Assembly (NCBI GenBank): GCA_046049545.1
Contig: JBJORF010000061.1
Location: forward strand, 1 to 26,939
DNA length: 26,939 bases
Direction: 5' to 3'
From: Romeriopsis sp046049545
GTDB lineage: Bacteria > Cyanobacteriota > Cyanobacteriia > Leptolyngbyales > Leptolyngbyaceae
The notes under the pieces were generated by a model. It was not told the DNA's origin. It did no database searches and saw only the letters and a program-made list of their open reading frames with translations. Positions 16,238 through 24,130 of this stretch are shown one piece after another. Each line of letters starts with the position of its first letter. Position 1 is the first letter of the stretch. A program made the position numbers and the translations under genes.

Positions 16238-16501
16238 ATGATTGGAATCTTGCTCTATGTGGTATTGCCCATGGTCGCCGGAATGGGGCTACTTTGGTTA
16301 TTGGGCCAATTCCTTCAGCGGTTGAGCCGACGGAGCCGTTATCGCAGCAGTTCTGGCAGCAGCCATAACAATGACAGCTTCTACTACTACGGGGACTATG
16401 GCAGCGCATCGAGCGGTGGCAGTGATGGCGGGTGCGACTATGGTGGCAGTGATTACGGCGGCGGCAGCTATGATGGCGGTGGCTGTGATACTGGGTTTTA
16501 A
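16238..16501 (+). CDS. Small membrane protein with Gly/Ser/Tyr/Asp-rich tail
   Basis: An 87-residue protein: one membrane helix (about residues 3-24), a basic stretch RRSRYRSSS (about 31-39) and a tail of about 45 residues made mostly of Gly, Ser, Asp and Tyr, with repeats such as GGSDYGGG and two Cys (about 68 and 84). A strong ribosome binding site supports it as real. The positive residues after the helix suggest the tail is cytoplasmic. No family is recognised and function is unknown. It is 74 bases downstream of the site-2 protease gene, so it may share a transcript with it; a role as substrate or partner is conjecture. Confidence 0.72.
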   Translation: MIGILLYVVLPMVAGMGLLWLLGQFLQRLSRRSRYRSSSGSSHNNDSFYYYGDYGSASSGGSDGGCDYGGSDYGGGSYDGGGCDTGF

Positions 16502-16515
16502 ATCCTTCATCGGCC

Positions 16516-16905
16516 CTAAACCTTGACCTGATAGTTCAGCTGCAACTCATCTCCCGGCACACCCCGTACACCCCAATTGTGCTGAGGGATTTCGTACAAA
16601 ATGATTTCGATGTCATTCGCGGCAATATTAAGACTAACATTGAGTTTTGCATAAATCAGCCGAATTAGCTGTTTCTTCGCTGCCACTGATCGACCTTCAA
16701 ACAGGCTAATTTCGATCACCAAATAGTGTTCCGTCCGATCGTTCGGATAAACAAAATCTTCTGGCGCAAGGCTGATAAAGCGCTGAAACTTCTTTTCCGG
16801 CGGATAGGCTAATGCTTCGACCATGCAGGCTTGAAGACTGTCCGAAATCGTCGATCGGTGGGCGGCGAGAAATGCGGCGTGGCCGTAGATTTTGGTTTGG
16901 GGCAT
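16516..16905 (-). CDS. Tautomerase superfamily protein
   Basis: A 129-residue protein starting MPQTKIYG, so removal of Met would leave Pro1, the catalytic base of 4-oxalocrotonate tautomerase-like enzymes. Further family features are VIEISLFEGRSVAAKKQLIRLIYAKL (about 72-97), the strand-helix with the usual GRS...K pattern, and ILYEIPQHNWGVRGVPGDEL near the end. Length fits the longer single-domain members with two beta-alpha-beta units. The physiological substrate is unknown. It converges on the small membrane protein gene (14 bases between stops) and is divergent from minC. Confidence 0.85.
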   Translation of the reverse strand: MPQTKIYGHAAFLAAHRSTISDSLQACMVEALAYPPEKKFQRFISLAPEDFVYPNDRTEHYLVIEISLFEGRSVAAKKQLIRLIYAKLNVSLNIAANDIEIILYEIPQHNWGVRGVPGDELQLNYQVKV

Positions 16906-17017
16906 ATCGTTGGCTCAGAGAATTTGCGCGGAGAGTTTGAATGGCGGGCGGGGATCATAGTATCGTGTTAAGTGATACCAGAATCGTTCTCCGTACCTTA
17001 ATCCGCGCTCTCCTGGG

Positions 17018-18343
17018 GTGTCTACCACAATGACTTCTGAATCGCCGACTCCTGAATCGCCGACTCCTGAATCGTCGATTGCTGAAAATCTGCCTGCATC
17101 GGATCAGCTCTCCCCGTCGACAATACCAGCGGGTACTCGACTGCCGCAACCCGTAGCGCCAAATATAGTGCCAAATGTAGGGCTGCCCCAGGTGGGTGAT
17201 CTGTCGAAGCTGACCCAGGAGCCAACGCCCGCTTTAGAACTGAGTGCTTTAGAACTGGGTGCCGCAACGAATGTAGCACCGATCGGACAATCGCTGATTC
17301 AACAGATCAACACCACACCAGCCCCCAGCTTACCGCCCGTGGCACTGAACTTTGCGGTTTCGCAAGCGATTCCGGCGGATATGATTCCGGCAGCCTTGGC
17401 GGCGAAGGCAACGGCCCCGGAAATGGCGACAGCCGATGGGACGACGGCGGCGAGTGATGCACCCCTAGCTGAACCGGTATCCCCTGAAGCCCCTACCCCT
17501 GAAGTACCCGCCCCCGCGCTGCCCGCATCGCCCCTAGTGGAAGGCCATCACGCGCCGCAGGTGCGGTTCAAAAACGAACAAGGTAAACTGCTGCTGATCC
17601 TGCCCAGCGAAACCCACGACAGCAGCGGCCAAAATACCCTGACCTATGCCTGGTCGGAGGTGATGAACCAATTGCGCCAACGTCTGCAAGCCGAAGCGCG
17701 GCATTGGGCGGCGAATACGGCGGTGCATTTAATTGGGCGCGATCGGTTGCTCAGTGCCCAGCAGCTTCAGGATATCGTCGAGGCATTGGCCAGCTACAAA
17801 ATGCAATTGCGACGGGTCTATACCAGTCGACGACAAACGGCAACGACGGCGGCAACGGCGGGGTATTCAGTCGAGCAGCATGTCGCGGTGAGTCAGCTGA
17901 ATCCGGCTCCAACAGAGGCCGGGGAAGCGATGGCGGAACCCTTGGTGCTGAAAACGACGCTGCGATCGGGCGTGGAAATCCGGCATAACGGTACCGTCGT
18001 GATCCTCGGCGACTTGAATCCTGGCAGCGCGATCGTCGCGGAAGGCGACATTGTCGTCTGGGGGCGGCTGCGGGGTAATGTCCATGCGGGTTATAAGGGC
18101 AATACCCAGTCGCGGATTATGGCCCTGCGGATGGAACCCGCGCAGATTCGGATTGCCGGATTTGTCGCCCGTGGCCCGTCCAATCCACCGACACAGTTTT
18201 TCCCAGAAGTGGCCTATGTCACGCCTCAAGGCGCAATTAGCATTGCCCGGATGGAAGATCTGCGGGAGCTGCCCGCGACCCCAGCCAAAGCCGCCGGGCC
18301 TGGCGGGCGAAAATTCCCGGCCACTGGGAAACGCGGTTTTTAG
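17018..18343 (+). CDS. minC: Septum site-determining protein MinC with long N-terminal extension
   Basis: MinC inhibits FtsZ assembly away from mid-cell and works with MinD. The conserved N-terminal FtsZ-interacting domain starts at about residue 182 (VRFKNEQGKLLLIL) and the C-terminal beta-helical domain spans about 308-397 (LRSGVEIRHNGTVVILGDLNPGS, shown in part here). Ahead of them are about 180 residues rich in Pro, Ala, Thr and Glu, probably disordered, which makes the protein 441 residues, well above the 230-300 usual for the family. The start is GTG 17018 or ATG 17030. A 15-base direct repeat encoding ESPTP lies at the very beginning. minD follows 52 bases later. Confidence 0.9.
   Translation: MSTTMTSESPTPESPTPESSIAENLPASDQLSPSTIPAGTRLPQPVAPNIVPNVGLPQVGDLSKLTQEPTPALELSALELGAATNVAPIGQSLIQQINTTPAPSLPPVALNFAVSQAIPADMIPAALAAKATAPEMATADGTTAASDAPLAEPVSPEAPTPEVPAPALPASPLVEGHHAPQVRFKNEQGKLLLILPSETHDSSGQNTLTYAWSEVMNQLRQRLQAEARHWAANTAVHLIGRDRLLSAQQLQDIVEALASYKMQLRRVYTSRRQTATTAATAGYSVEQHVAVSQLNPAPTEAGEAMAEPLVLKTTLRSGVEIRHNGTVVILGDLNPGSAIVAEGDIVVWGRLRGNVHAGYKGNTQSRIMALRMEPAQIRIAGFVARGPSNPPTQFFPEVAYVTPQGAISIARMEDLRELPATPAKAAGPGGRKFPATGKRGF
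17039..17083 (+). repeat. In-frame 15-base tandem repeat at the start of minC
   Basis: GAATCGCCGACTCCT twice exactly (17039-17053, 17054-17068), then a third copy with three changes (17069-17083). The copies encode ESPTP, ESPTP and ESSIA, so copy-number change would keep the reading frame. Confidence 0.85.
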
Positions 18344-18395
18344 GGCCGATTTCACGTATAGTAATTAGCATTTGACAAATCGCTGGATGGGCCCC

Positions 18396-19199
18396 ATGGG
18401 ACGAGTTATCGTTGTTACCTCCGGAAAAGGGGGGGTTGGTAAAACCACAACCACCGCCAATATTGGCATGGCACTGGCGCAGCGCAACCGTCGAGTGGCG
18501 GTGGTGGATGCGGATTTTGGGTTGCGGAACTTGGACTTGCTCCTGGGGCTGGAAAATCGCGTGGTCTATACCGCTGTGGAAGTGCTGGCCGGGGAATGTC
18601 GCTTGGAGCAAGCGCTGGTCAAGGATAAGCGGCGGGCAAACTTGGTGTTGCTCCCGGCGGCGCAGAACCGCACGAAGGATGCGGTGAATCCGGCCCAGAT
18701 GCGGCAATTGGTGCTGGCGATCGCGAAGGTCTATGACTATGTGCTGGTGGATTCGCCAGCGGGCATCGAAATGGGCTTCCAGAATGCGATCGCCGGGGCT
18801 CAGGAAGCGCTAATCGTGACCACGCCGGAGATTTCCGCTGTCCGCGATGCCGATCGGGTGATCGGTCTGCTGGAAGCAAACAACATCAAAAAAGCCAGTC
18901 TGATCATCAACCGGATTCGGCCCAAGATGGTGGCCGCGAACGACATGATGTCGGTGGAAGATGTGCAGGAAATTCTGGCAGTGCCGCTGATTGGGGTCGT
19001 TCCCGATGATGAAAAAGTAATCGTCTCGACGAACCGAGGGGAGCCGCTAGTGCTGTCCGGTACGCCGACCCAAGCGGGTACGGCGTTTGAGAATATCGCA
19101 CGGCGGATCGAGGGCGAAAAAGTGCCCATGCTCGATCTCAATGTCCGCGAAGGCTTCCTGTCCCGCGTCAAAACCTTCCTCAAAAATCCTCTGGGCTAA
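18396..19199 (+). CDS. minD: Septum site-determining ATPase MinD
   Basis: A 267-residue ParA/MinD-type ATPase that binds the membrane when loaded with ATP and recruits MinC. The deviant Walker A is GKGGVGKTT (10-18), followed by DADFGLRNLDLLLGLE, the switch region DSPAGIEMG, and NRGEPL near the end. The C-terminal helix FLSRVKTFLKNPL is amphipathic and is the membrane-targeting sequence. The frame opens at a TTG at 18372 and has another ATG at 18387; the ATG at 18396 is chosen because family members begin directly with the first strand. minE starts 23 bases after its stop. Confidence 0.96.
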   Translation: MGRVIVVTSGKGGVGKTTTTANIGMALAQRNRRVAVVDADFGLRNLDLLLGLENRVVYTAVEVLAGECRLEQALVKDKRRANLVLLPAAQNRTKDAVNPAQMRQLVLAIAKVYDYVLVDSPAGIEMGFQNAIAGAQEALIVTTPEISAVRDADRVIGLLEANNIKKASLIINRIRPKMVAANDMMSVEDVQEILAVPLIGVVPDDEKVIVSTNRGEPLVLSGTPTQAGTAFENIARRIEGEKVPMLDLNVREGFLSRVKTFLKNPLG

Positions 19200-19222
19200 T
19201 CATCCCCACTCAATCCCCCGTA

Positions 19223-19759
19223 ATGTCGTATAAGCCAATGAATCTCCGCGAAATTCTCGATCGTATCTTCCCCGGCCTGGGTGAGCGCAATAGCCGTCAG
19301 GATGTCAAAAACCGACTGAAGTTGGTGTTGGCCCACGATCGGGCAGCGATTGCGCCGGAAATGCTAGAAGCAATGCGACGGGAGATTTTGGAGGTGGTGT
19401 CGCGTTATGTGGATTTGGACGCGGAGGAGATGGAGCTAAGTTTGGATAGCAGCGATCGGTTGACGGTGCTGGTGGCGAACCTGCCGATCCGCCGCGTCAA
19501 TCCGGAGTTCTATACGGTAAAGGAAGAGTCGATTACGGGCGAGGAGCTGCCGGAAATTGAACTCGATGAATCAAAAATTGGCGATCCTGACGCAGGCGAT
19601 CAACCTGTTTCAGAAGCGGAAAAAGCGGAGGACGTAGCTGGTGAAACGACTGCCGAACCTGCCCCCGTTGCTACGATCGAGAGCGAAACCGAATCGGCGG
19701 ACACGGCCAAAGCCCGACTGGAAAATGTCGTGGTGCAAGACGATCAAGGGCTGAATTAA
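19223..19759 (+). CDS. minE: Cell division topological specificity factor MinE with acidic C-terminal extension
   Basis: MinE stimulates MinD ATP hydrolysis and drives Min oscillation. Residues 1-98 hold the whole usual protein: an N-terminal amphipathic region (MNLREILDRIFPG), the anti-MinCD segment VKNRLKLVLAHDR (28-40) and the C-terminal topological domain (EILEVVSRYVDLD...LTVLVANLPI). A further 80 residues, dominated by Glu, Asp, Ala and Thr, follow after ITGEELPEIELDE. Typical MinE has 85-100 residues, so this tail nearly doubles the protein. No frameshift or stop separates them, so it is a genuine extension. aroE begins 5 bases after the stop. Confidence 0.93.
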   Translation: MSYKPMNLREILDRIFPGLGERNSRQDVKNRLKLVLAHDRAAIAPEMLEAMRREILEVVSRYVDLDAEEMELSLDSSDRLTVLVANLPIRRVNPEFYTVKEESITGEELPEIELDESKIGDPDAGDQPVSEAEKAEDVAGETTAEPAPVATIESETESADTAKARLENVVVQDDQGLN

Positions 19760-19764
19760 GGCGC

Positions 19765-20664
19765 ATGACGGAATTAATTCCCATGAAGATTACGGGAAAA
19801 ACGCGGCTGTTGGCGGTGATTGGCGATCCGGTGCGGCATTCGATGTCACCGTTAATGCACAACGCGGCACTGCAAGAATTGGGGTTGGATTTTGTGTATG
19901 TGGCGTTGCCGATCGCGGGTGCGGATTTGGCGGCAGCGATCGCCGGATTGAGTGCCATTGATTTAGCGGGATTTAATATTACGTTGCCGCACAAGCAGGC
20001 GATTATGCCGCATTTACAGGGAATTTCGGATTCGGCGCAGGCGGTTGGGGCGGTGAATACGGTGTGGCGCAGTGCTCGGGGTTGGGAAGGGACGAATACG
20101 GATGTGGAAGGATTTATCGCACCATTAAAAGCACTCGATCGGGATTGGTCAATCGCGCGGGTGATTTGTTTGGGCAATGGGGGCGCGGCGCGGGCGGTGG
20201 TCGCCGGAGCGCAGCAATTAGGTTGTGCCGCGATTCAAGTCTTTGGGCGCAATGTCGAAAAATTAGCGCAATTTCAGACCAGTTGGCAGGGTTCGGCACT
20301 GGGAGCGGATTTGGCGCAGCGGTTGACGGTGCATCCTTGGGCGGATTTAGCAACTGCGATCGGGGCGGCGGATTTAATTGTGAATACAACACCGATCGGC
20401 ATGTCGCCGCAAATTGAGGCCAATCCCTTGAGTGCGACGGAAGTTGCCGCCATTCGACCCGGCACGATCGCCTACGATTTAATTTACGTGCCCCGTCCAA
20501 CCCAATTTTTGCAGCAGGCGCAAGTGCAAGGCGCGATCGCGATCGATGGTCTGGAAATGCTGGTACAGCAGGGTGCAGCGGCATTGCGGATTTGGGCCAA
20601 AACCGAAACAGTGCCCGTTGCGACGATGCGACGGACACTGGAACAGCATTTAGGTGTAGGCTAA
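19765..20664 (+). CDS. aroE: Shikimate dehydrogenase AroE
   Basis: A 299-residue enzyme that reduces 3-dehydroshikimate to shikimate with NADPH in aromatic amino acid synthesis. The substrate domain shows VIGDPVRHSMSPLMHNAAL (18-36), the catalytic Lys77 in NITLPHKQAI and Asp113 in EGTNTDVEGF. The NADP domain has GNGGAARA (137-144) and FGRNVEK, and the later NTTPIGM segment and GLEMLVQQGAAAL close the fold. Start options are the ATG at 19765 (5 bases after minE) and one six codons on at 19783. It is the last gene of the min transcript on this strand and converges with the DUF937 gene. Confidence 0.95.
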   Translation: MTELIPMKITGKTRLLAVIGDPVRHSMSPLMHNAALQELGLDFVYVALPIAGADLAAAIAGLSAIDLAGFNITLPHKQAIMPHLQGISDSAQAVGAVNTVWRSARGWEGTNTDVEGFIAPLKALDRDWSIARVICLGNGGAARAVVAGAQQLGCAAIQVFGRNVEKLAQFQTSWQGSALGADLAQRLTVHPWADLATAIGAADLIVNTTPIGMSPQIEANPLSATEVAAIRPGTIAYDLIYVPRPTQFLQQAQVQGAIAIDGLEMLVQQGAAALRIWAKTETVPVATMRRTLEQHLGVG

Positions 20665-20702
20665 TTGAACTCAGGCTAATTCAACTCAGGTTGATGCAAT
20701 TC
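20658..20702. repeat. Short tandem repeat, 15-base unit, at the end of aroE
   Basis: AGGCTAATTGAACTC (20658-20672), the same with one change (20673-20687), and a diverged third copy (20688-20702). The first copy contains the aroE stop codon, so the repeat grew over the gene end. Confidence 0.8.
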
Positions 20703-20715
20703 AGCCGGGGGGCAA

Positions 20716-21222
20716 TTAAGCTGGATTTAAGAAGCGCCCCGCAAATTTCATCACATCGCCTAGATCGGTTCCGCCGTTTGCATTGCCCTGGAGAAACGCA
20801 TCCAAAATGCGATTACTGCTATTGCCATTGTGGCCCGGTTTGCTGCCGCCCATTTGGAAGAACTGCATTACCAGTGGAATTAGCATCGGCACGATCGATT
20901 GAATCGTATTTGCGGGTAGACCGGTTTTATGGGCGACACCTTGGGCGATTTGGGTTTGAATTTGGGGGGTTAGCAGATTTTGCAGACTATTGGGATTGGT
21001 CACGAGGGAGGCAAGATTCATGCCGCCCTGGCTACCCTGTTGCTGAAGCACATTTTGCAAAATTGGCCCAACAGCGGACATCAGCTTTTCCGTGGTGCCG
21101 GAATCGAGATTTTGCTGCTGTTGCATTTGCGTGATGCCGGACATGATTTGGCCCAGTTGATCGACGGAGCCTTGGCGATGGGGATCGTTAATCGCGTTCA
21201 GCATTTCAAAGAACATACTCAT
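20716..21222 (-). CDS. DUF937 domain protein
   Basis: A 168-residue protein without signal peptide. The N-terminal half has a Gln-rich helix region (residues 20-60) and the C-terminal half includes GLPANTIQSIVPMLIPLVMQ, a hydrophobic helix with the pattern of the DUF937 family, then a Gly/Asn/Ser-rich linker and a final helix ending GRFLNPA. Bacterial DUF937 proteins are small, helical and of unknown function. It lies on the same strand 130 bases after the stop of the DUF4912 gene, with a tandem repeat and a palindromic element in between, and converges with aroE. Confidence 0.78.
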   Translation of the reverse strand: MSMFFEMLNAINDPHRQGSVDQLGQIMSGITQMQQQQNLDSGTTEKLMSAVGPILQNVLQQQGSQGGMNLASLVTNPNSLQNLLTPQIQTQIAQGVAHKTGLPANTIQSIVPMLIPLVMQFFQMGGSKPGHNGNSSNRILDAFLQGNANGGTDLGDVMKFAGRFLNPA

Positions 21223-21239
21223 GGCGATGCCTCATATTG

Positions 21240-21281
21240 TTATGAACTGGAGTTGACTTGTTATGAACTAGAGTTGACTGG
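21240..21281. repeat. Short tandem repeat, 21-base unit
   Basis: Two copies of a 21-base unit (21240-21260, 21261-21281) with two differences; the core is ATGAACT, a purine, then GAGTTGACT. It directly abuts the palindromic element and lies 17 bases upstream of the DUF937 start. Confidence 0.85.
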
Positions 21282-21349
21282 CCCCCAAACCCCCAATGCT
21301 GGGGGCTTCGATTGTGGGTTGATTTCCCAGCGTGGGGTTTGGGGAGGCC
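21281..21349. repeat. GC-rich palindromic intergenic element, copy 2
   Basis: The left arm (21281-21306) matches the left arm of the element at 7628 almost base for base. The right arm (21326-21349) is its imperfect inverse, around a 19-base spacer. It sits 3 bases beyond the stop codon of the DUF4912 gene. In the minus-strand transcript it would form a long GC-rich hairpin. Confidence 0.8.
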
Positions 21350-21352
21350 GAT

Positions 21353-23860
21353 TTAGTGGTGCTGGGTGACTGGAACGCGGGTGTGGGTCGATCGCAGCAG
21401 AGGCATGAGTTTGCCGCCGGGGGCGAGGTAGCCGATTTCAGCCACGTAGTCACGATCGCCCTCTGGCACGGAAACCACCATGTCACGCTCGGTATCGCTA
21501 ATCGGATATTGGCGGAAGCTATGGGCCGCTTGGCGATCGAGGTCGATCGCCGTGGCATCGTAGACCCGCAGCACCATTTGACGGCCACCTTGGCGTTGGA
21601 GCGTCTGCTTCCGGCTTTCAGGAATGTCCCAATAGACGTAGGCACGTGGTTCGTCGTCAACAGGTGCGCCAACGGTGATCCGCTGGGGAATCTGCGACAG
21701 GATGACCAGACGGCCTTTGTCTTCTCCGGAGACCGCCCGATCGACCAGACCGGCGTGACTGTCATTGCCGATCGGCGTTTTGCCCCGTTGGGCGATCGTA
21801 TCCATGACGTGATTGGTTTCGCTCGGATGTTGGATTTGAGTGCTGATTGCGGCGGCATGGGTGCGCTCAGAGCGGGCGATGCTGACCCATTGCCCTTGGG
21901 GATTGCGATAGCCGAGTTCCGCAATATAGTCACGGTTGTCGGCGGGCAATCGCAGATCACAATCATGATCACTCACCGCGCATTCCACTGCCTGGAAAGG
22001 TTGGGGCAGGGGATCGTGGACAGCGGCATGGGTCACGTCATACAGCCGCAGTTGCAACTTCGCGGGGCAATGCTGGAGCTGCGATCGCGGAATTTCCCAG
22101 TAGGCGTAGGCGGATTGGTTCTGCCGGGGAACGAAGATCAGGCGACTTTCGCCCACTTGCGATCGCTGATGCGCGCGATCGGTCTGTCTTGTGGCCCCAG
22201 CGGTGATGCCAGCGGCACCGGCGGCGGCAATGCCCGCGCCCGCCATGCCCAAGGGAATGGCGGCAGTACTGCGTTCACAGGCCGGAACTTGCACGGGCGC
22301 GCTGCTAGCCAGACTGAGCCACTGACCGGAATCGGTGATGTACCCCAATTCCACGAAGTAGTCTTGGTGATCCTGGGCGATCGGGATTTGGCAATCATGG
22401 TCGCGGGATTGGCAGGTAAATTCCTGCACCAGGTTCCGCACGCCATCATCTTCCCGGCGGTAGAGCCGCAGTTTCAGGTCTTTGCCGCCCTGGGATTGCA
22501 GTTCCGCCTGCTGGCGATCGTTGATTTCCCAATAGGCGTAGGCATGGCGACAGTCGCGGGGCACGAGAATCACGCGACTGCGCTGGGTGTTCGCCATGGC
22601 AGCGGCTCCGGCAGCGGCTCCGACTGCGGCCCCGACAGTGCCCAGGCCAGCGGCAGTGCGGAGTGCGGGGCTAGTGGGCCGACTGATTGGCCGATCGACG
22701 GGCCGATCGACATCCATCACTGCATCTTCACGGCGGCGACCCAGGAGCCACAGTGCCCCAAGGGCAGGTAAGCCCAGGAGCGGCACCAACCACCAGCCCC
22801 AATTGCCGCGATTGCTTTGGTTGGTATCAGTGCGGGTGGTCGCGCCATTCCAGGGAACACTGTTGGCGGCACTACGACCGGGAGGTGGGTTTTTGAGCGG
22901 TTCGAAGGTCGTGGAATTGGGTGCTGTGGTGGTTGGGTTAGTTGTCTGATTGCTGGTTGCGGTTGCGCCCGGAATTTGCGCCAGACGCTGGCCTTCGCTG
23001 GCGGTGGCATAGCCAAGTAATGCCGCCGCTGCACTATTCGGTTCTGGCCCTTTGTAGACGTAGCTGAGGGGCTGGGAGAAGGAATAGCGGGCATCGTCGG
23101 GTAAAACTTGGTGGAGCGGCAGAATTTTCACGTCCGATCGACCCAAGGCTTGATCGGCAATGAGGAAGCCGATGCTATTCGGAGTCAGTTTACCCGCGAT
23201 CGCCTCGGCATCGTTTTGGGTCAGCTTGGTCGCATTCGTGCCGACTTCAAACGGTGCGGCCTTGAACACAGGGTAATTTGACAACGCCATGCGGGTGTCG
23301 CTGTCGTTGGTTTGGTCGATCACTTGAATCGGTTGATTCGGGCCGCCCACCTGTGACCAGTTGGTGATTTCACCTCGGAAGATTTTAGCGAACTGCTCAT
23401 TGCTGAGGCTGCCTGTGAAGGCATTATCGGGGTGGGTGACGATCGCGATTTTTTGGCGACCAATGAGGTGGGTTGCAAGACCTTGCTCCCGTTCACTGGG
23501 CGTGAGCGATCGACCGACTACCCCGATATCGGCGCGGCCTTGACTCACGGATAGCAGCGCCGCATCGCTGTTCACAGCGGTATTTTCAAGCTGACTGCCG
23601 TTGTAATGACGCTCAAATTGCTGCTTCAAATTATTGCGCAATTGACTGGTGGCATCGGAGCCGACCATTTGAATTTTGGTGCCCGGCGCCACTTGGTCGA
23701 ACATCGGAAATGTCCGCGCTGTCGTTTGTGCTTCGACTTTATCCGATCGACCATTGGCTCCATGCTTCCAGCTGATCGGATTGCCCCCGGCATAGGGTGA
23801 AGCCGCCAACAGTAGCAGCATGGCGAAGGTGACGATCGGGGTGTCTGATTTCTTCAACAT
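21353..23860 (-). CDS. Membrane protein: phosphate-binding-protein-like domain fused to three DUF4912 domains
   Basis: An 835-residue protein in four parts. A signal or anchor helix (about 9-24) leads to a PstS-like substrate-binding domain (about 50-297) with VGSDATSQLR, the RADIGVVGRSLTPSE segment and ITNWSQVGGPNQPIQV, all typical of the phosphate-binding family. A Thr/Pro/Asn linker and membrane helix (about 354-374) ending in LGRRRED follow. Then come three DUF4912 domains (about 428-526, 572-668, 716-830), each with a YAYWEI or YVYWDI motif and a DY-[FIV]-x-E-[LI]-GY motif, separated by Ala/Gly-rich stretches (401-424, 536-558). The positive-inside rule places the DUF4912 part in the cytoplasm, so a transmembrane sensor or scaffold is plausible. 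Function is unknown; no Pst transporter genes are nearby. Confidence 0.85.
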   Translation of the reverse strand: MLKKSDTPIVTFAMLLLLAASPYAGGNPISWKHGANGRSDKVEAQTTARTFPMFDQVAPGTKIQMVGSDATSQLRNNLKQQFERHYNGSQLENTAVNSDAALLSVSQGRADIGVVGRSLTPSEREQGLATHLIGRQKIAIVTHPDNAFTGSLSNEQFAKIFRGEITNWSQVGGPNQPIQVIDQTNDSDTRMALSNYPVFKAAPFEVGTNATKLTQNDAEAIAGKLTPNSIGFLIADQALGRSDVKILPLHQVLPDDARYSFSQPLSYVYKGPEPNSAAAALLGYATASEGQRLAQIPGATATSNQTTNPTTTAPNSTTFEPLKNPPPGRSAANSVPWNGATTRTDTNQSNRGNWGWWLVPLLGLPALGALWLLGRRREDAVMDVDRPVDRPISRPTSPALRTAAGLGTVGAAVGAAAGAAAMANTQRSRVILVPRDCRHAYAYWEINDRQQAELQSQGGKDLKLRLYRREDDGVRNLVQEFTCQSRDHDCQIPIAQDHQDYFVELGYITDSGQWLSLASSAPVQVPACERSTAAIPLGMAGAGIAAAGAAGITAGATRQTDRAHQRSQVGESRLIFVPRQNQSAYAYWEIPRSQLQHCPAKLQLRLYDVTHAAVHDPLPQPFQAVECAVSDHDCDLRLPADNRDYIAELGYRNPQGQWVSIARSERTHAAAISTQIQHPSETNHVMDTIAQRGKTPIGNDSHAGLVDRAVSGEDKGRLVILSQIPQRITVGAPVDDEPRAYVYWDIPESRKQTLQRQGGRQMVLRVYDATAIDLDRQAAHSFRQYPISDTERDMVVSVPEGDRDYVAEIGYLAPGGKLMPLLRSTHTRVPVTQHH

Positions 23861-23906
23861 AATTCTTACCCTGTGTGGTTTCTAGCCTTGTGCGGAACGT
23901 GCTGTT

Positions 23907-23957
23907 CGAAGTGTTTTGATGCGAAGTATTTTGATGCGAAGCGTTTTGATGCGAAGT
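23907..23957. repeat. Short tandem repeat, 15-base unit, upstream of the DUF4912 gene
   Basis: Three copies of CGAAGTGTTTTGATG (23907-23921, 23922-23936, 23937-23951), each differing by one or two bases, plus a partial fourth. It lies about 46 bases ahead of the DUF4912 start codon, in the likely 5' untranslated or promoter region. Confidence 0.85.
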
Positions 23958-24130
23958 GCGCTGGGTTGGGCCAATGCAGGATAGGTGCAGCCAATGGCTC
24001 ATCCCGCTAGCGTCAGTGTAGTGGTCAGATTCTGGACGAATTCCTGGGCTTAAGATAGATTTAGGCTTTGCGGGCTGCGTTAAAATATTTATTAATCTCC
24101 CGTGCAGGCTTTTTTGAGTTTGCGTTTGTT

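Noticed and set aside
21332..22771. A 479-codon open frame on the plus strand across the DUF4912 gene
   Set aside because: Length alone is impressive, but the minus strand encodes repeated DUF4912 motifs in perfect register; high GC leaves the antisense frame open by chance.
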